Assembly: GCF_024655635.1 (NCBI RefSeq)
Contig: NZ_JANLGI010000026.1
Location: 1 to 44,003 of the forward strand
Reading direction: 5' to 3'
Source: Allobosea sp. 47.2.35
GTDB taxonomy: Bacteria > Pseudomonadota > Alphaproteobacteria > Rhizobiales > Beijerinckiaceae
DNA: 44,003 bases
The translations under genes were made by a program, and so were the position numbers. Below the pieces are notes generated by a model. That model was not told where the DNA came from. It made no database searches and saw only the letters and a list, made by a program, of their open reading frames with translations. Of the stretch, positions 35,625 to 43,220 are shown piece by piece. Every line of letters starts with the position of its first letter. Position 1 is the first letter of the stretch.

Positions 35625-36548
35625 TCAGGCTTCGGGAGGACTGGCGGATGCCGGCGCGGTCTGAATCACCGCCGGTCGGGCCTCGATGGTCTGCACCCGG
35701 TTCCGGCCGTCGCCCTTGGCTTGATAGAGATACTCGTCGGCGATGCGCAGCATGTCCTTGAACTGCTCGCGCACGAGATGGGCCTCGTGCACGCCGAAGC
35801 TCGCGGTGACGTACCGGCCCCGGAGCGTCTCGATCCGCAGTTCCGCGATGGCCTCCCGCAAGCGCTCCGCGATCTGCATGGCCTCCTTGAGGCCCGTCCC
35901 CGGCAGGAAGGCGCAGAACTCCTCGCCGCCGAGGCGCGCGACCAGATCATAGGGGCGCAGCACGCGCCTCATGGTCTCGGCGATGGCGACGAGGACCTCG
36001 TCGCCGGCATCATGGCCGAACGTGTCGTTGATGCTCTTGAAGTGGTCGATATCGAGCACGATGACCGAAAGCGGCTTCTGCTCGCGGCGCGAGCGCGCGA
36101 TCTCGGAGCCGACCACTTCGGCGAGCCAGCGGCGATTGCCGAGGCCGGTGAGCGTATCCGAGAAGGCCTGCCGCTTCAGGCGGTTCAGCTTCTCCTCGAG
36201 GGTATTGATGAGCGCGCGAACCTCGTCGGTCAGGCGGCCGACATCGTCGTTGCGCAGCTTGGCGAGGCGCGGGATACGGCCCTCGACCCGGTAGCTCTTG
36301 AGGCCGCGTGCGAGCTCGCCGACCGGCAGCAGCAGATGCCGCATCACGATGAAGGCAAAGGCGGTGCCGACGATCGTGGCCAGAAGGATGATGACAAGGA
36401 TCGCCTGGGCGCTGATCGCCGCGCCGGATGCGACATAGGCCGCGATGGCAATGATCGGGACGTGGGTTGCGACAAAGCAGCCGGCAAAGGCCTGGGCCAG
36501 CAAGGAAGAACTGAAAAATTCGCGAATCTGCGTCGTCTTGGCTTTCAC
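35625..36548 (-). CDS. Membrane-bound diguanylate cyclase (GGDEF)
   Basis: About 307 residues. Two helices (about 18-38 and 48-70) are followed by a HAMP-like linker (LPVGELARGLKSYRVEGRI; NDDVGRLTDEVRALI) and a GGDEF domain. The active site is GGEEF, with metal Asp in VLDIDHFKSINDTFGHDAGD. The inhibitory RxxD site is present in RPYDLVARLGGEEF, so product feedback is expected. It makes cyclic di-GMP, which controls attachment and motility. I prefer the GTG at 36548 with GGAG eight bases upstream; a GTG at 36557 is also possible. A short disordered tail ends it. Confidence 0.92.
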   Translation of the reverse strand: MKAKTTQIREFFSSSLLAQAFAGCFVATHVPIIAIAAYVASGAAISAQAILVIILLATIVGTAFAFIVMRHLLLPVGELARGLKSYRVEGRIPRLAKLRNDDVGRLTDEVRALINTLEEKLNRLKRQAFSDTLTGLGNRRWLAEVVGSEIARSRREQKPLSVIVLDIDHFKSINDTFGHDAGDEVLVAIAETMRRVLRPYDLVARLGGEEFCAFLPGTGLKEAMQIAERLREAIAELRIETLRGRYVTASFGVHEAHLVREQFKDMLRIADEYLYQAKGDGRNRVQTIEARPAVIQTAPASASPPEA

Positions 36549-36717
36549 AAGGCACACTCCGTTTCCCCAGAGTGCGCCACGGCTAGCAGCCGGGGTTTTC
36601 AGCAAAGATGACCGGTTTCGCTCGCATTTTAACGAGCGTGGGCCTTCCCACAGAGAAAGGGGCGGCGGTCATCGACCGCCACCCCTCGAGATCGCTTCGT
36701 TTCCGGTCCGGAAGCGC

Positions 36718-37413
36718 TCAGGCCGGGCAGGGTTCGGCCTGTTCCTGCTGGCGGCGCGCGGGCATGCCCAGCGCCGGCTGGCCGCGCACCGGTTCCTCCT
36801 CGGGCTCCAGCTCGGGCGCATGGGCCCAGCCGCTGGCGCTCCAGCTCTTCAGCGCCGCCCAGGTCGAGCGGTCGAGCCGGAACTGCTCGCAGGGGAACAG
36901 CCCGCCACGCGCCGGCAGCGACTTGAGGAAGGAGCCCTCGGCCCGGAAGCCTGACTTCTCCAGCACCCGCCGCGACGCCGGGTTGATGACGCGGGTATCC
37001 GCCTCGATCGCGGCGAGGTCGATCAGCGAGAACAGGCTGTCGATCAGGCCCTGCACGGCTTCGGTCGCGTAGCCCTTGCCCCAGTGCGGGGTGCCGAGCC
37101 AGTAGCCGATGAAGGGCACGCCCGAGGCCTGCTTGTGCGCGCCGATCATGCCGATCAGCTCGTTCGGCTTCGAACGGGGCGTGATCGCCAGCACGAGGTG
37201 CTCACCCAGGGCATTGCCCTTGCGGGCGCCGAAGACGAAGGGCTCGACCGCCTGGGACGGGTAGGGATGGGGAATCGATGCCGTCATCTCCGCCACCGCC
37301 TTTTCACCGGCCAGGCGCAGGATGGCATTGGCATCGGCCATGCGGGGCCAACGCAGCCAGAGACGGCGGGTCTCGAGCCGGAAGACATCGTCGCGGGTCA
37401 GTTCGGGGAACAT
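36718..37413 (-). CDS. GNAT family N-acetyltransferase (RimJ/RimL type)
   Basis: A 231-residue acetyltransferase. FRLETRRLWLRWPRMADANAI opens the domain. WLGTPHWGKGYATEAVQGLI (about 105-124) is the acetyl-CoA loop, and NPASRRVLEKSGFRAEGSF (about 145) is the RimJ-type C-terminal motif. A Pro/Glu-rich tail of about 40 residues follows. The substrate could be a protein N-terminus or an antibiotic. The ATG at 37413 has GGAGAGAC upstream. In related genomes a GNAT gene lies between rpmA and obgE; here the position is kept but obgE is not in the window. Confidence 0.88.
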   Translation of the reverse strand: MFPELTRDDVFRLETRRLWLRWPRMADANAILRLAGEKAVAEMTASIPHPYPSQAVEPFVFGARKGNALGEHLVLAITPRSKPNELIGMIGAHKQASGVPFIGYWLGTPHWGKGYATEAVQGLIDSLFSLIDLAAIEADTRVINPASRRVLEKSGFRAEGSFLKSLPARGGLFPCEQFRLDRSTWAALKSWSASGWAHAPELEPEEEPVRGQPALGMPARRQQEQAEPCPA

Positions 37414-37437
37414 GTCGTCTCTCCGTCGGCGCAAACG

Positions 37438-37472
37438 AAAAAAAGGGAGCTGGGACTTTGGTCCCATCTCCC
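37438..37472 (-). terminator. Intrinsic terminator after rpmA
   Basis: On the minus strand GGGAGATGGGAC (37461-37472) pairs with GTCCCAGCTCCC (37445-37456) with one mismatch around CAAA. Seven T follow (37438-37444). It ends the rplU-rpmA transcript about 100 bases after the rpmA stop and just before the GNAT gene. Confidence 0.88.
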
Positions 37473-37569
37473 CTTCGCTGACCTTCGGGAGACCCTATTC
37501 GGGCCTTTTAACCCTTGATCCGTTCGGTTCGATGGAACCGGCGGATCGAGAGAATTCCCTATCCGCCTT

Positions 37570-37836
37570 TTACTCTGCGGCCTCTTGGGCCGGGACTACG
37601 TTCACGAAAGCTCGGCCGAGTTTCGTCGTGAATCGGACTCGGCCATTCGTCGTCGCAAAGAGGGTATGGTCTTTGCCCATGCCGACATTGGCGCCGGCAT
37701 GCCACTTGGTGCCGCGCTGACGAATAATGATGTTGCCGGAAACGACCGCCTGGTCGCCGAACTTCTTCACGCCGAGGCGCTTGCTTTCAGAATCACGGCC
37801 GTTACGCGACGAGCCGCCTGCCTTTTTGTGAGCCAT
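37570..37836 (-). CDS. rpmA: 50S ribosomal protein L27
   Basis: An 88-residue protein beginning [20 protein letters not shown], the universal bL27 start whose amino tail reaches the peptidyl-transferase centre. No Firmicutes-type cleavable extension is present. [20 protein letters not shown] is conserved. It lies 170 bases after the rplU stop and is probably cotranscribed with it; the gap holds a small hairpin (TGTC/GACA near 37929-37942) and no gene. Confidence 0.97.
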   Translation of the reverse strand: MAHKKAGGSSRNGRDSESKRLGVKKFGDQAVVSGNIIIRQRGTKWHAGANVGMGKDHTLFATTNGRVRFTTKLGRAFVNVVPAQEAAE

Positions 37837-38006
37837 AACGCCCTACCTCAAAAACTGTCGTGTCTCTCTAACCCGAATCGGCGGCGAAAGCCACCCGTCT
37901 CGGATACGAAATGCCGGAGCACCATTCTGTCAGGAGCGACAGACCGGGACGATCAGTCTCGGCGATGGTGATCCGGCGCGGATTAGCTGCGCCGGGAAAC
38001 CCGGTC

Positions 38007-38495
38007 TCAGGCCTCGGACGCCTCGTCCTTGGCCTTCTTGGCAGGGGCCTTCTTGGCCGCGGCCTTCTTCGGCTTCTCAGCCTCCTCGCCAGCCTCGGCC
38101 TTGGCGGCCTTCGGCGCAGCCTTCGCCTTGGCGGCGACCGGAGCAGTGGCGGCATCGGCCTTCTTCATCTCCGGCTTCTTGCCGCCGGTGAGGATGTCGG
38201 TGATGCGGATGACGGTCAGCTCGGCGCGGAAGCCGCGCTTGCGCTTGGAGTTCTGGCGGCGGCGCTTCTTGAAGGCGATGACCTTCTCGCCACGGGCCTG
38301 CTCGACGATCTCACCGACGACGGTGATCTCGGAAAGGGCCTTGGCATCGAGCGTGGTCTTCTCGCCCTCGGTGAGCATCAGCACCGAATCGAACGCGACG
38401 GTGTCGCCGGCGTTGCCCTCGATCTTGGCAGCGGTGATCTTGTCGTTGGCGGTGACGCGGAACTGCTTCCCGCCGGTCTTGATGACTGCGAACAT
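38007..38495 (-). CDS. rplU: 50S ribosomal protein L21 with long Ala/Lys-rich tail
   Basis: A 162-residue protein. Residues 1-103 are the bL21 domain (MFAVIKTGGKQFRV; KVIAFKKRRRQNSKRKRGFR). About 59 residues of Ala, Lys, Pro and Glu follow (AAKAKAAPKAAKAEAGEEAE). Such tails are seen in several alphaproteobacterial L21 proteins and are probably disordered and RNA-binding. The ATG at 38495 has GGAGG six bases upstream. The promoter at 38660-38688 predicts a leader of about 155 bases. Confidence 0.96.
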   Translation of the reverse strand: MFAVIKTGGKQFRVTANDKITAAKIEGNAGDTVAFDSVLMLTEGEKTTLDAKALSEITVVGEIVEQARGEKVIAFKKRRRQNSKRKRGFRAELTVIRITDILTGGKKPEMKKADAATAPVAAKAKAAPKAAKAEAGEEAEKPKKAAAKKAPAKKAKDEASEA

Positions 38496-38659
38496 TTTGT
38501 CCTCCATGTTCGGCCCCGTCCTGTCGCGGCTTCCGGATGGGAGCCCGTGGGACGGCTTTTTGGCAGTCGATTGCGTGGTCTGGCTTGCTCTTGCCGGCAT
38601 GCGACGCAGCGCACATGCCAAAAGAGATCGGGCGCGGGTTTCCCCACGCCGGACGGTGC

Positions 38660-38688
38660 TCGATAGTCGCAAGGCCGGGGGAGGTCAA
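38660..38688 (-). promoter_or_regulatory. Housekeeping promoter of rplU-rpmA
   Basis: On the minus strand TTGACC (38683-38688) and TATCGA (38660-38665) are 17 bases apart. The transcript would start near 38653 and carry a leader of about 155 bases, long enough for autogenous control, though I see no known motif. Confidence 0.68.
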
Positions 38689-38788
38689 GCGAAAGCGGCT
38701 GTGAAGAGTGGAATTCTCCTGTCCGGGAGGCTTGCCCCCCGGGCGCTGCTTGTGTAACAAGCGCCTCGCTTCGATCGAAGGCGACCGC

Positions 38789-38878
38789 GGACAGGTGGCA
38801 GAGTGGTTGAATGCACCGCACTCGAAATGCGGCATACCTGCAAGGGTATCGGGGGTTCAAATCCCTCCCTGTCCGCCA
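38789..38878 (+). tRNA. tRNA-Ser (anticodon CGA)
   Basis: A 90-base class II tRNA. The acceptor stem GGACAGG pairs with CCTGTCC. The anticodon stem CCGCA/TGCGG has loop CTCGAAA with anticodon CGA at 38823-38825, which reads UCG. There is a long variable arm (CATACCTGCAAGGGTATCG), a T loop GGTTCAAATCC and an encoded CCA. A T-rich stretch near 38896-38917 may end transcription. No integrase or duplicated 3' end is seen nearby. Confidence 0.97.
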
Positions 38879-38967
38879 CTCTTCCAGCCTAGCGCTTTGA
38901 TTTTGCTCAGATATTTTTGAGGCGACTGGCTCTCGCCCCACCATTTACCCCACCGGCTGAAAATCCT

Positions 38968-40008
38968 TCACCTTCCGGTCATTTCGAACACGTCGGCAGC
39001 GTCCTCGCCTTCGCGCAGCCCTTTGAACGATGCGTGCCGCAGTTTGCCGTCATCAGTCCAGGCTCGGAAGTCGACCTCTGCCACAAGCTCGGGCTTGATC
39101 CAAACCGCTTCCTTGCGTCGCCCTGTCCCGGTCGCGGCCGGCTTGTCGGTGACGAGCTTCGCCATCTGCTTGCGCAACGCGCCGCCGCTCGATGCCGTGA
39201 AGCCGGTTCCGACGCCGCCAACATAGACCAGCGCACCATCCTTCATCGCGCCAAGCAGCAGCCGGCCGATGCCGCCAAGCGCAGCTCGGGATGGCTCATA
39301 CCCGATGATGGCGAAGCCTTCGGATTGCACGCACTTGATCTTCAGCCATTCGCCACCCCGGCCTGATCGGTAGGGAGCCGATCGGCGCTTTGCGATAATG
39401 CCCTCTAGGCCCATCTCGCACGCGAGCTTCAGGAAGGCGGCGCCGTCCGCGTCGATGTCCTCGCTCATGCCGATGGAGCCATGTGGCTGAGACGCGAGAG
39501 CATCCGCCAACATGTCGCGCCGATCGGCTTGCGGCAGGGAGCGCAGATCGTGGCCGTTGAGATAGAGCAGATCGAACGCATAAAGCCGGGCTTCCGAGGC
39601 GAAGCGCTTGCCGCCTCGGCCACCTAGCGCACGCTGGAGCGCCCCGAAATCGGACGCGCCGCGCTCATCGAGCACGACCGCTTCGCCGTCGAGAATGGCG
39701 CTATCCAGGCCCAGCTCGCGAGCATCATGGGCGATGGTCGGAAAGCGCGTCGTCCAGTCATGTCCGCCTCGTGTGATGATGCGAACCCGGCCCCGCTCAA
39801 TATGGACAGCGAGCCGATAGCCGTCCCATTTCACTTCGAAAGACCAATCATCGCCAACCGGCGGCTTGCTCTGGAGCTGCGCCAGGCAGGGCTCAACCAG
39901 ATCGGGCATCGGGTCCGCGAACAGATCGCGCTCGGGCTTTCTCCGCCGCGCCGGTCCCTTGACGGTATCGACGCCCAGCCCGGCCCTGAGAACCCGACGC
40001 GCACACAT
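38968..40008 (-). CDS. ATP-dependent DNA ligase (LigD ligase-domain / LigC type)
   Basis: About 346 residues. The adenylation motif FEVKWDGYRLAV (Lys at about 58) is motif I. DGEAVVLDERG, LYAFDLLYLNG (motif III), GLEGIIAKRR (motif IV) and GEWLKIKC (motif V) follow, then an OB-fold with VGGVGTGF and WIKPELVAEVDF. It is a stand-alone version of the LigD ligase domain, without polymerase or nuclease domains. It would seal nicks and ends, perhaps in end joining or repair during stationary phase. The start is uncertain: ATG 40008 lacks a good ribosome site. An exact EcfG-type promoter lies 33 bases upstream. Confidence 0.9.
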   Translation of the reverse strand: MCARRVLRAGLGVDTVKGPARRRKPERDLFADPMPDLVEPCLAQLQSKPPVGDDWSFEVKWDGYRLAVHIERGRVRIITRGGHDWTTRFPTIAHDARELGLDSAILDGEAVVLDERGASDFGALQRALGGRGGKRFASEARLYAFDLLYLNGHDLRSLPQADRRDMLADALASQPHGSIGMSEDIDADGAAFLKLACEMGLEGIIAKRRSAPYRSGRGGEWLKIKCVQSEGFAIIGYEPSRAALGGIGRLLLGAMKDGALVYVGGVGTGFTASSGGALRKQMAKLVTDKPAATGTGRRKEAVWIKPELVAEVDFRAWTDDGKLRHASFKGLREGEDAADVFEMTGR

Positions 40009-40040
40009 TGGACATAACCCACGCAACGAAACGAGTCGCC

Positions 40041-40065
40041 AACGGGTGGCAGATTGAATCGTTCC
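40041..40065 (-). promoter_or_regulatory. EcfG-type general-stress promoter of the DNA ligase gene
   Basis: On the minus strand GGAAC (40061-40065) and CGTT (40041-40044) are exactly 16 bases apart, the consensus for the alphaproteobacterial sigma factor EcfG. It points at the ligase gene, so the ligase is probably induced by the PhyR-NepR-EcfG pathway. Confidence 0.7.
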
Positions 40066-40184
40066 GGTTGCCCGCCTCCCATTTAGGATCTGCCGATGGG
40101 GCTGTCCTGAACCAGAATCGATTCGGTTGGAACTAATCGACAGGGCGCGGCTTCTCTCGCCAGGCTTCCAGGGTCGCAATCATC

Positions 40185-40427
40185 ATGGCGCAAGTTTTGA
40201 CGGTCTGCCGGGTGGGCTCAGAATGGGCGGTGCGCGACGCAACCGGCGAGCATTATGGCCATTCACCCGTTATCGACGAAGCCATAGAAGCCGCGCATCG
40301 ACTGTCGCGCCGAAACGGCAGCGCTGTCGTCATAAGCGCGGAAGCCGCTTTCCACATTCAGACATCGGCGGGATTGACCGGCCAAGATGGCAGCGCAGCG
40401 CAGTCAGCGTCGACCTCGGGCGCCTAG
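40185..40427 (+). CDS. Small hypothetical protein
   Basis: An 80-residue protein beginning MAQVLTVCRVGSEWAVRDAT, with a beta-hairpin-like start, a helix (VIDEAIEAAHRLSRR) and a strand (SAVVISAEAAFHIQ). The pattern resembles small DUF2188-type proteins. A Ser/Ala-rich tail follows. It overlaps the end of the convergent gene at 40424 by four bases. Function unknown. Confidence 0.55.
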   Translation: MAQVLTVCRVGSEWAVRDATGEHYGHSPVIDEAIEAAHRLSRRNGSAVVISAEAAFHIQTSAGLTGQDGSAAQSASTSGA

Positions 40428-40642
40428 AGCAGCTCATTCATGGATTGCGCGGCGCCATAGTCTTTGACTGGCCGCCAATGCGTGGGCTGCCACTTGAGGC
40501 GGCGGCCCTTTTCATCAAGCCATATTTCTTTTCCTTCGGCGTTTCGCTGATAGCGAAGGTCCGCCTCCAGGATGCCATCTGTTACGCGGATAGCGTGGCC
40601 GATCTTCATCCGGCCCTGCGGCATTCCCAGCGTCCAGCTCAT
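40424..40642 (-). CDS. Small hypothetical protein
   Basis: A 72-residue protein without signal or membrane helix, mixed charge, with a Trp/Pro-rich segment (LKWQPTHWRPVKDYG). I do not recognise a family. It converges with 40185-40427. GGGGA lies nine bases upstream of the ATG. Confidence 0.5.
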   Translation of the reverse strand: MSWTLGMPQGRMKIGHAIRVTDGILEADLRYQRNAEGKEIWLDEKGRRLKWQPTHWRPVKDYGAAQSMNELL

Positions 40643-40740
40643 GTAGGCATCCCCGAAGTTGGCGGCACATTAACGCCAACCCGTTGCCGATTTCTTACGT
40701 TAGGTAACTTATCCACGATTTGATGCTGCTCGGGGTTACA

Positions 40741-40765
40741 GGAACACCGCAGCCCAGCCGCTGTT
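40741..40765 (+). promoter_or_regulatory. EcfG-like promoter before 40800
   Basis: GGAAC (40741-40745) and TGTT (40762-40765) are 16 bases apart; only the first base of the -10 differs from the consensus CGTT. The ATG is 34 bases further on. Confidence 0.5.
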
Positions 40766-40799
40766 GAATCAGCGGCGGGGAGTTGCGTGAGGTGTTCCC

Positions 40800-41045
40800 A
40801 TGGTTGCCTTGAGAAAGCCGGCCGAGCTGCCGCCCCGTCGCCATAGCGCCATGAAGCGCGAACTTTATCGAGAGCGATGCAGGGACGAGGACGGCAACCG
40901 CTACACCGTCGTTGTCTGGCGCGATTGGCCAGGCACAAGCTTGACCTCGTACACGCTCGAAGATGGAACGCCCGTCCATTACGAGGACGAGTGCTATTTC
41001 CTGATCGAGCCAACCCGTCAAATGTTAACGCGGTGCGACGATTGA
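40800..41045 (+). CDS. Small hypothetical protein
   Basis: An 81-residue protein, mostly beta (RYTVVVWRDWPGTSLTSYTLEDGTPVHY) and ending in a conserved-looking CYFLIEPTRQMLTR. GAGG lies nine bases before the ATG at 40800, and an EcfG-like promoter lies 34 bases upstream. Function unknown; no transport signal. Confidence 0.6.
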   Translation: MVALRKPAELPPRRHSAMKRELYRERCRDEDGNRYTVVVWRDWPGTSLTSYTLEDGTPVHYEDECYFLIEPTRQMLTRCDD

Positions 41046-41064
41046 CGTGTTCCATCATTGCACG

Positions 41065-41247
41065 ATGAAAACGGCATTAGAGCGAGCGTTTGAGCTGGCG
41101 CGATCGGGCAGGTTTGGGAAAATCCGCGAGCTTGAGCGAGCGCTATCGGCTGAGGGCTATCCGACACACCAGCTCAATGGCCCCGCGCTGTTCGAGCAGC
41201 TTCGCAGGCTGATGAAGGCTTCCAAGCCGCCAAGCGACAAGGCCTGA
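41065..41247 (+). CDS. Small helical hypothetical protein
   Basis: A 60-residue protein (ATG 41065; an in-frame ATG at 41047 is possible). MKTALERAFELARSGRFGKI and RELERALSAEGYPTHQLNGP suggest two or three helices. Its opening matches small orphan proteins common in Bradyrhizobium-like genomes. Function unknown. It is 19 bases after the preceding gene. Confidence 0.6.
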   Translation: MKTALERAFELARSGRFGKIRELERALSAEGYPTHQLNGPALFEQLRRLMKASKPPSDKA

Positions 41248-41251
41248 TCGA

Positions 41252-41566
41252 TTGGACGAGAGCGCATTCCGGCTGCGGCTGACATGGCCGGGCGAAGACG
41301 AGAACGATTATCTCGTGCTCGATGAGCGGGCGAACATCATTGGCAGAATCTACAGAGAGGTAGCGACCTCGCAGGGCAGATGGCTATTCTTCGTGGGACC
41401 GGGCAATCTGCCAAGGCGCGCCGATTTCCATGGTTACGTCGATAGCCTCGACGAGGCGAAGGCCCGCTTCAGACAGCTATGGCCTCGGTATCGCGAGCAG
41501 TGGTCGGAGGAGCGCCTGGAAGAAGCCCTGGCGCAGCAGCGCGCGGCATGGGCATCCGGGAACTAA
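41252..41566 (+). CDS. Small hypothetical protein
   Basis: A 104-residue protein from a TTG start (41252-41254), since no ATG is available upstream. FRLRLTWPGEDENDYLVLDE and the segment IGRIYREVATSQGRWLFFVG describe a single beta-rich domain; a Gln/Glu-rich helix ends it. Cytoplasmic, function unknown. It follows 41065-41247 after four bases. Confidence 0.55.
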   Translation: MDESAFRLRLTWPGEDENDYLVLDERANIIGRIYREVATSQGRWLFFVGPGNLPRRADFHGYVDSLDEAKARFRQLWPRYREQWSEERLEEALAQQRAAWASGN

Positions 41567-41580
41567 CGCACGCCATGATA

Positions 41581-41613
41581 AAGGGGACCAGCAGCCTGCC
41601 AGTCCCCTTCTGC
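41581..41613 (+). terminator. Hairpin ending the small-gene cluster
   Basis: AAGGGGAC (41581-41588) and GTCCCCTT (41602-41609) form a perfect 8-bp stem just after the stop at 41566. The T run is short, so efficiency is uncertain. Confidence 0.55.
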
Positions 41614-41724
41614 GTGGTTCAGGCGCGACACTGAGGGGCCACGCGTCGCATAAACGACGCTGCCGCCGGCAGAGTTCCTGAGAGCGATGTGAGAGTACGC
41701 AGCAGCTCAAGGCGCGGTAGGGGA

Positions 41725-41749
41725 GGAACTGCTCAACCGGCCGCCAGTT
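41725..41749 (+). promoter_or_regulatory. EcfG-like promoter of the KGG protein gene
   Basis: GGAAC (41725-41729) and AGTT (41746-41749) lie 16 bases apart, one base off consensus at the -10. The ATG is 88 bases downstream. The leader holds a CCCCGG/CCGGGG hairpin (41798-41817) just before the ribosome site. KGG proteins are typical general-stress genes. Confidence 0.55.
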
Positions 41750-41837
41750 GATCTCCTGATCGGCTAGGCCGGTCCTCCCAAACCTCAAACCCGAGATTCC
41801 CCGGTCTCGCGCCGGGGAGCCACCTATGGAGAGAGAT

Positions 41838-42047
41838 ATGGCTAGCAACAATTTTGCCGACGATCCGAAGAAGGCCTCTGAAGCCGGTAAGAAGGGCGGG
41901 CAGAACAGCCACGGCGGCCAGCAGTCTCAGCAGTCGTCGGATCGTTCCCAGTCGGGTTCTGCGGACAATCAGCGGGGCGGTTCTGGCAACTTTGCCAACG
42001 ATCGGGAGCGCGCTTCTGAGGCCGGTCGAAAGGGCGGCCAGTCATAG
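41838..42047 (+). CDS. KGG-repeat stress protein (GsiB/ConD-like)
   Basis: A 69-residue hydrophilic protein (ATG 41838 with GGAGAG five bases upstream; an ATG four codons earlier also has a ribosome site). It has two copies of the KGG motif: NFADDPKKASEAGKKGGQ and NFANDRERASEAGRKGGQ, joined by a Ser/Gln-rich linker. Such proteins are intrinsically disordered, highly soluble and induced by desiccation, salt or starvation. Its EcfG-like promoter fits. A terminator follows at 42084. Confidence 0.85.
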   Translation: MASNNFADDPKKASEAGKKGGQNSHGGQQSQQSSDRSQSGSADNQRGGSGNFANDRERASEAGRKGGQS

Positions 42048-42083
42048 CGAAAGCGCTCGGTCCGTCGAGCGTGTGAATTGGGT

Positions 42084-42112
42084 GAGCGGGTCCTTCGGGG
42101 CCCGCTCTTTCT
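42084..42112 (+). terminator. Intrinsic terminator of the KGG protein gene
   Basis: GAGCGGG (42084-42090) pairs with CCCGCTC (42101-42107), extended by TCC/GGG around a TTCG tetraloop, and followed by TTTCT. Stem and T run are good. Confidence 0.85.
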
Positions 42113-42228
42113 CCGTGAGCTTACCGGATAGGAAACGCTGTGGTACGCATGGCGCGGTACAGGATGAGTTTACTCATTTAGGTAAAAGCTAAAGGCCACG
42201 GTTAGATGACGCTTGCGAGAGCCTCGCG

Positions 42229-42528
42229 CTATGGATCGCGGCACTCGTAACCCACGAAACACATTTCCCGATCTTGGCTTTTGATGAAAGCGGGGACAGC
42301 TTTTTCTGTGGGGCGGCAAAAGCTCCTGTCCCTGACAAACCGAGCCTCAACTTCTTCTCTAACGAGCAGCGCTTCTCCTTTTCGAGCAACTTCTCGACGG
42401 CTGTCTTCACATTTGGGAAGAAGCGTCCCAGCCTCGATGCGCGCTGGGGCCGCGGAAGCGACTGAGACCACGGCGATTAGCCAAAGCGGACAGGACCAAC
42501 GAGATAGCGCGTTGAGATAGGCCTTCAA
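42229..42528 (-). CDS. Small secreted cysteine-containing protein
   Basis: About 99 residues from a TTG (42526-42528), with GGAGG six bases upstream. A signal-like segment (LSRWSCPLWLIAVVSVASAAPA) ends in ASA or APA near residue 25. The mature part has four Cys (PKCEDS, SFCRPT, EMCFVGYEC) and is otherwise polar. I recognise no family. The open frame extends 41 codons upstream, but the ribosome site and signal favour the TTG. Confidence 0.5.
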   Translation of the reverse strand: MKAYLNALSRWSCPLWLIAVVSVASAAPARIEAGTLLPKCEDSRREVARKGEALLVREEVEARFVRDRSFCRPTEKAVPAFIKSQDREMCFVGYECRDP

Positions 42529-42604
42529 CGCTGTCCTCCGCGAATCATGGAAGCCAAGTATTCGGCTTTGCCAAGCTCTTACCAACCTGGCACTGAAAGA
42601 TTTA

Positions 42605-42640
42605 TAGCGAATGGCCTCGGGAAACCGGGGCCATTCGCTA
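42605..42640 (-). terminator. Perfect hairpin after the stress-protein gene
   Basis: TAGCGAATGGCC (42605-42616) and GGCCATTCGCTA (42629-42640) pair perfectly, with further CGG/CCG pairing and a GAAA loop on the plus strand. It lies 8 bases beyond the stop of the minus-strand gene at 42648. An AT-rich tail but no clean T run follows. Confidence 0.65.
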
Positions 42641-42647
42641 TTCGCGG

Positions 42648-43184
42648 TCACACGACGGGCGGGCGATAGGGATCGGCGTTTTCATCAAAGCGGGACCAGC
42701 CACCTGCGCGATAATCGGCCTCGCGGGTCGCGCGGTCGATCGGGGTAGCGCCATCAAGAATAGCCTGGACGGCGGCCTCGTGCTCGGGAGCCGTGCGGAC
42801 GGAGACCACCGATCCGCCGCGGCGGACGGTCTCGGCATAGTAGTGGGCCTCGTCCTCGTCGTGGCCCTCCTTCACGAAGGAGCCGACCAATCCACCGGCG
42901 GCAGCACCAGCGACGGCACCCGCGGCGGTCGAGGCGAGCCAGCCTGCGGCGACGACCGGACCGATGCCCGGAATGGCGAGCATGCCGATGCCAGCCAGGA
43001 GACCGGCGGCGCCGCCGACGCCCGCGCCGATGCCGGCGCCTTCTGCAGCGTTGGTTTCGCCAGTGTCACCGTCGCGACCAACGACGCTGATGTCATTGCT
43101 GGACACGCCGGCCGCTTCAAGCTGTTCGACGACGGAGCGGGCGGTTGTGTAGCTATCGTAGGAACGGGTGATGGTGCGGGTCAT
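42648..43184 (-). CDS. General stress protein with glycine-zipper domain
   Basis: A 178-residue protein from the ATG at 43184. An N-terminal alpha/beta module (TITRSYDSYTTARSVVEQLEAAGVS, then DISVVGRD) resembles the YflT/general-stress-protein-17M domain. A Gly/Ala-rich hydrophobic core (about 50-105: GAGIGAGVGGAAGLLAGIGM) follows, which probably inserts into or against membrane. The C-terminal domain (GGSVVSVRTAPEHEAAVQAIL) is a small ferredoxin-like fold. It starts 36 bases after the PepSY-like gene and shares its promoter. Its role in stress is inferred from the family. Confidence 0.75.
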   Translation of the reverse strand: MTRTITRSYDSYTTARSVVEQLEAAGVSSNDISVVGRDGDTGETNAAEGAGIGAGVGGAAGLLAGIGMLAIPGIGPVVAAGWLASTAAGAVAGAAAGGLVGSFVKEGHDEDEAHYYAETVRRGGSVVSVRTAPEHEAAVQAILDGATPIDRATREADYRAGGWSRFDENADPYRPPVV

Positions 43185-43220
43185 TTCGTTCTCCAGTTTT
43201 TCGGGTGCGAGCGGCACGGA

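Noticed and set aside
38496..38659. Known riboswitch or L21-type leader RNA before rplU
   Set aside because: A long leader is predicted, but I see no recognisable consensus fold, so only the promoter is listed.
38789..38967. tRNA-Ser as integration site of a genomic island
   Set aside because: No integrase, no duplicated tRNA 3' end and no direct repeat found in the window. The downstream block looks like stress genes.
42189..42410. A 73-codon minus-strand frame overlapping 42229-42528
   Set aside because: It overlaps the better-supported secreted protein in another frame and lacks a good ribosome site.
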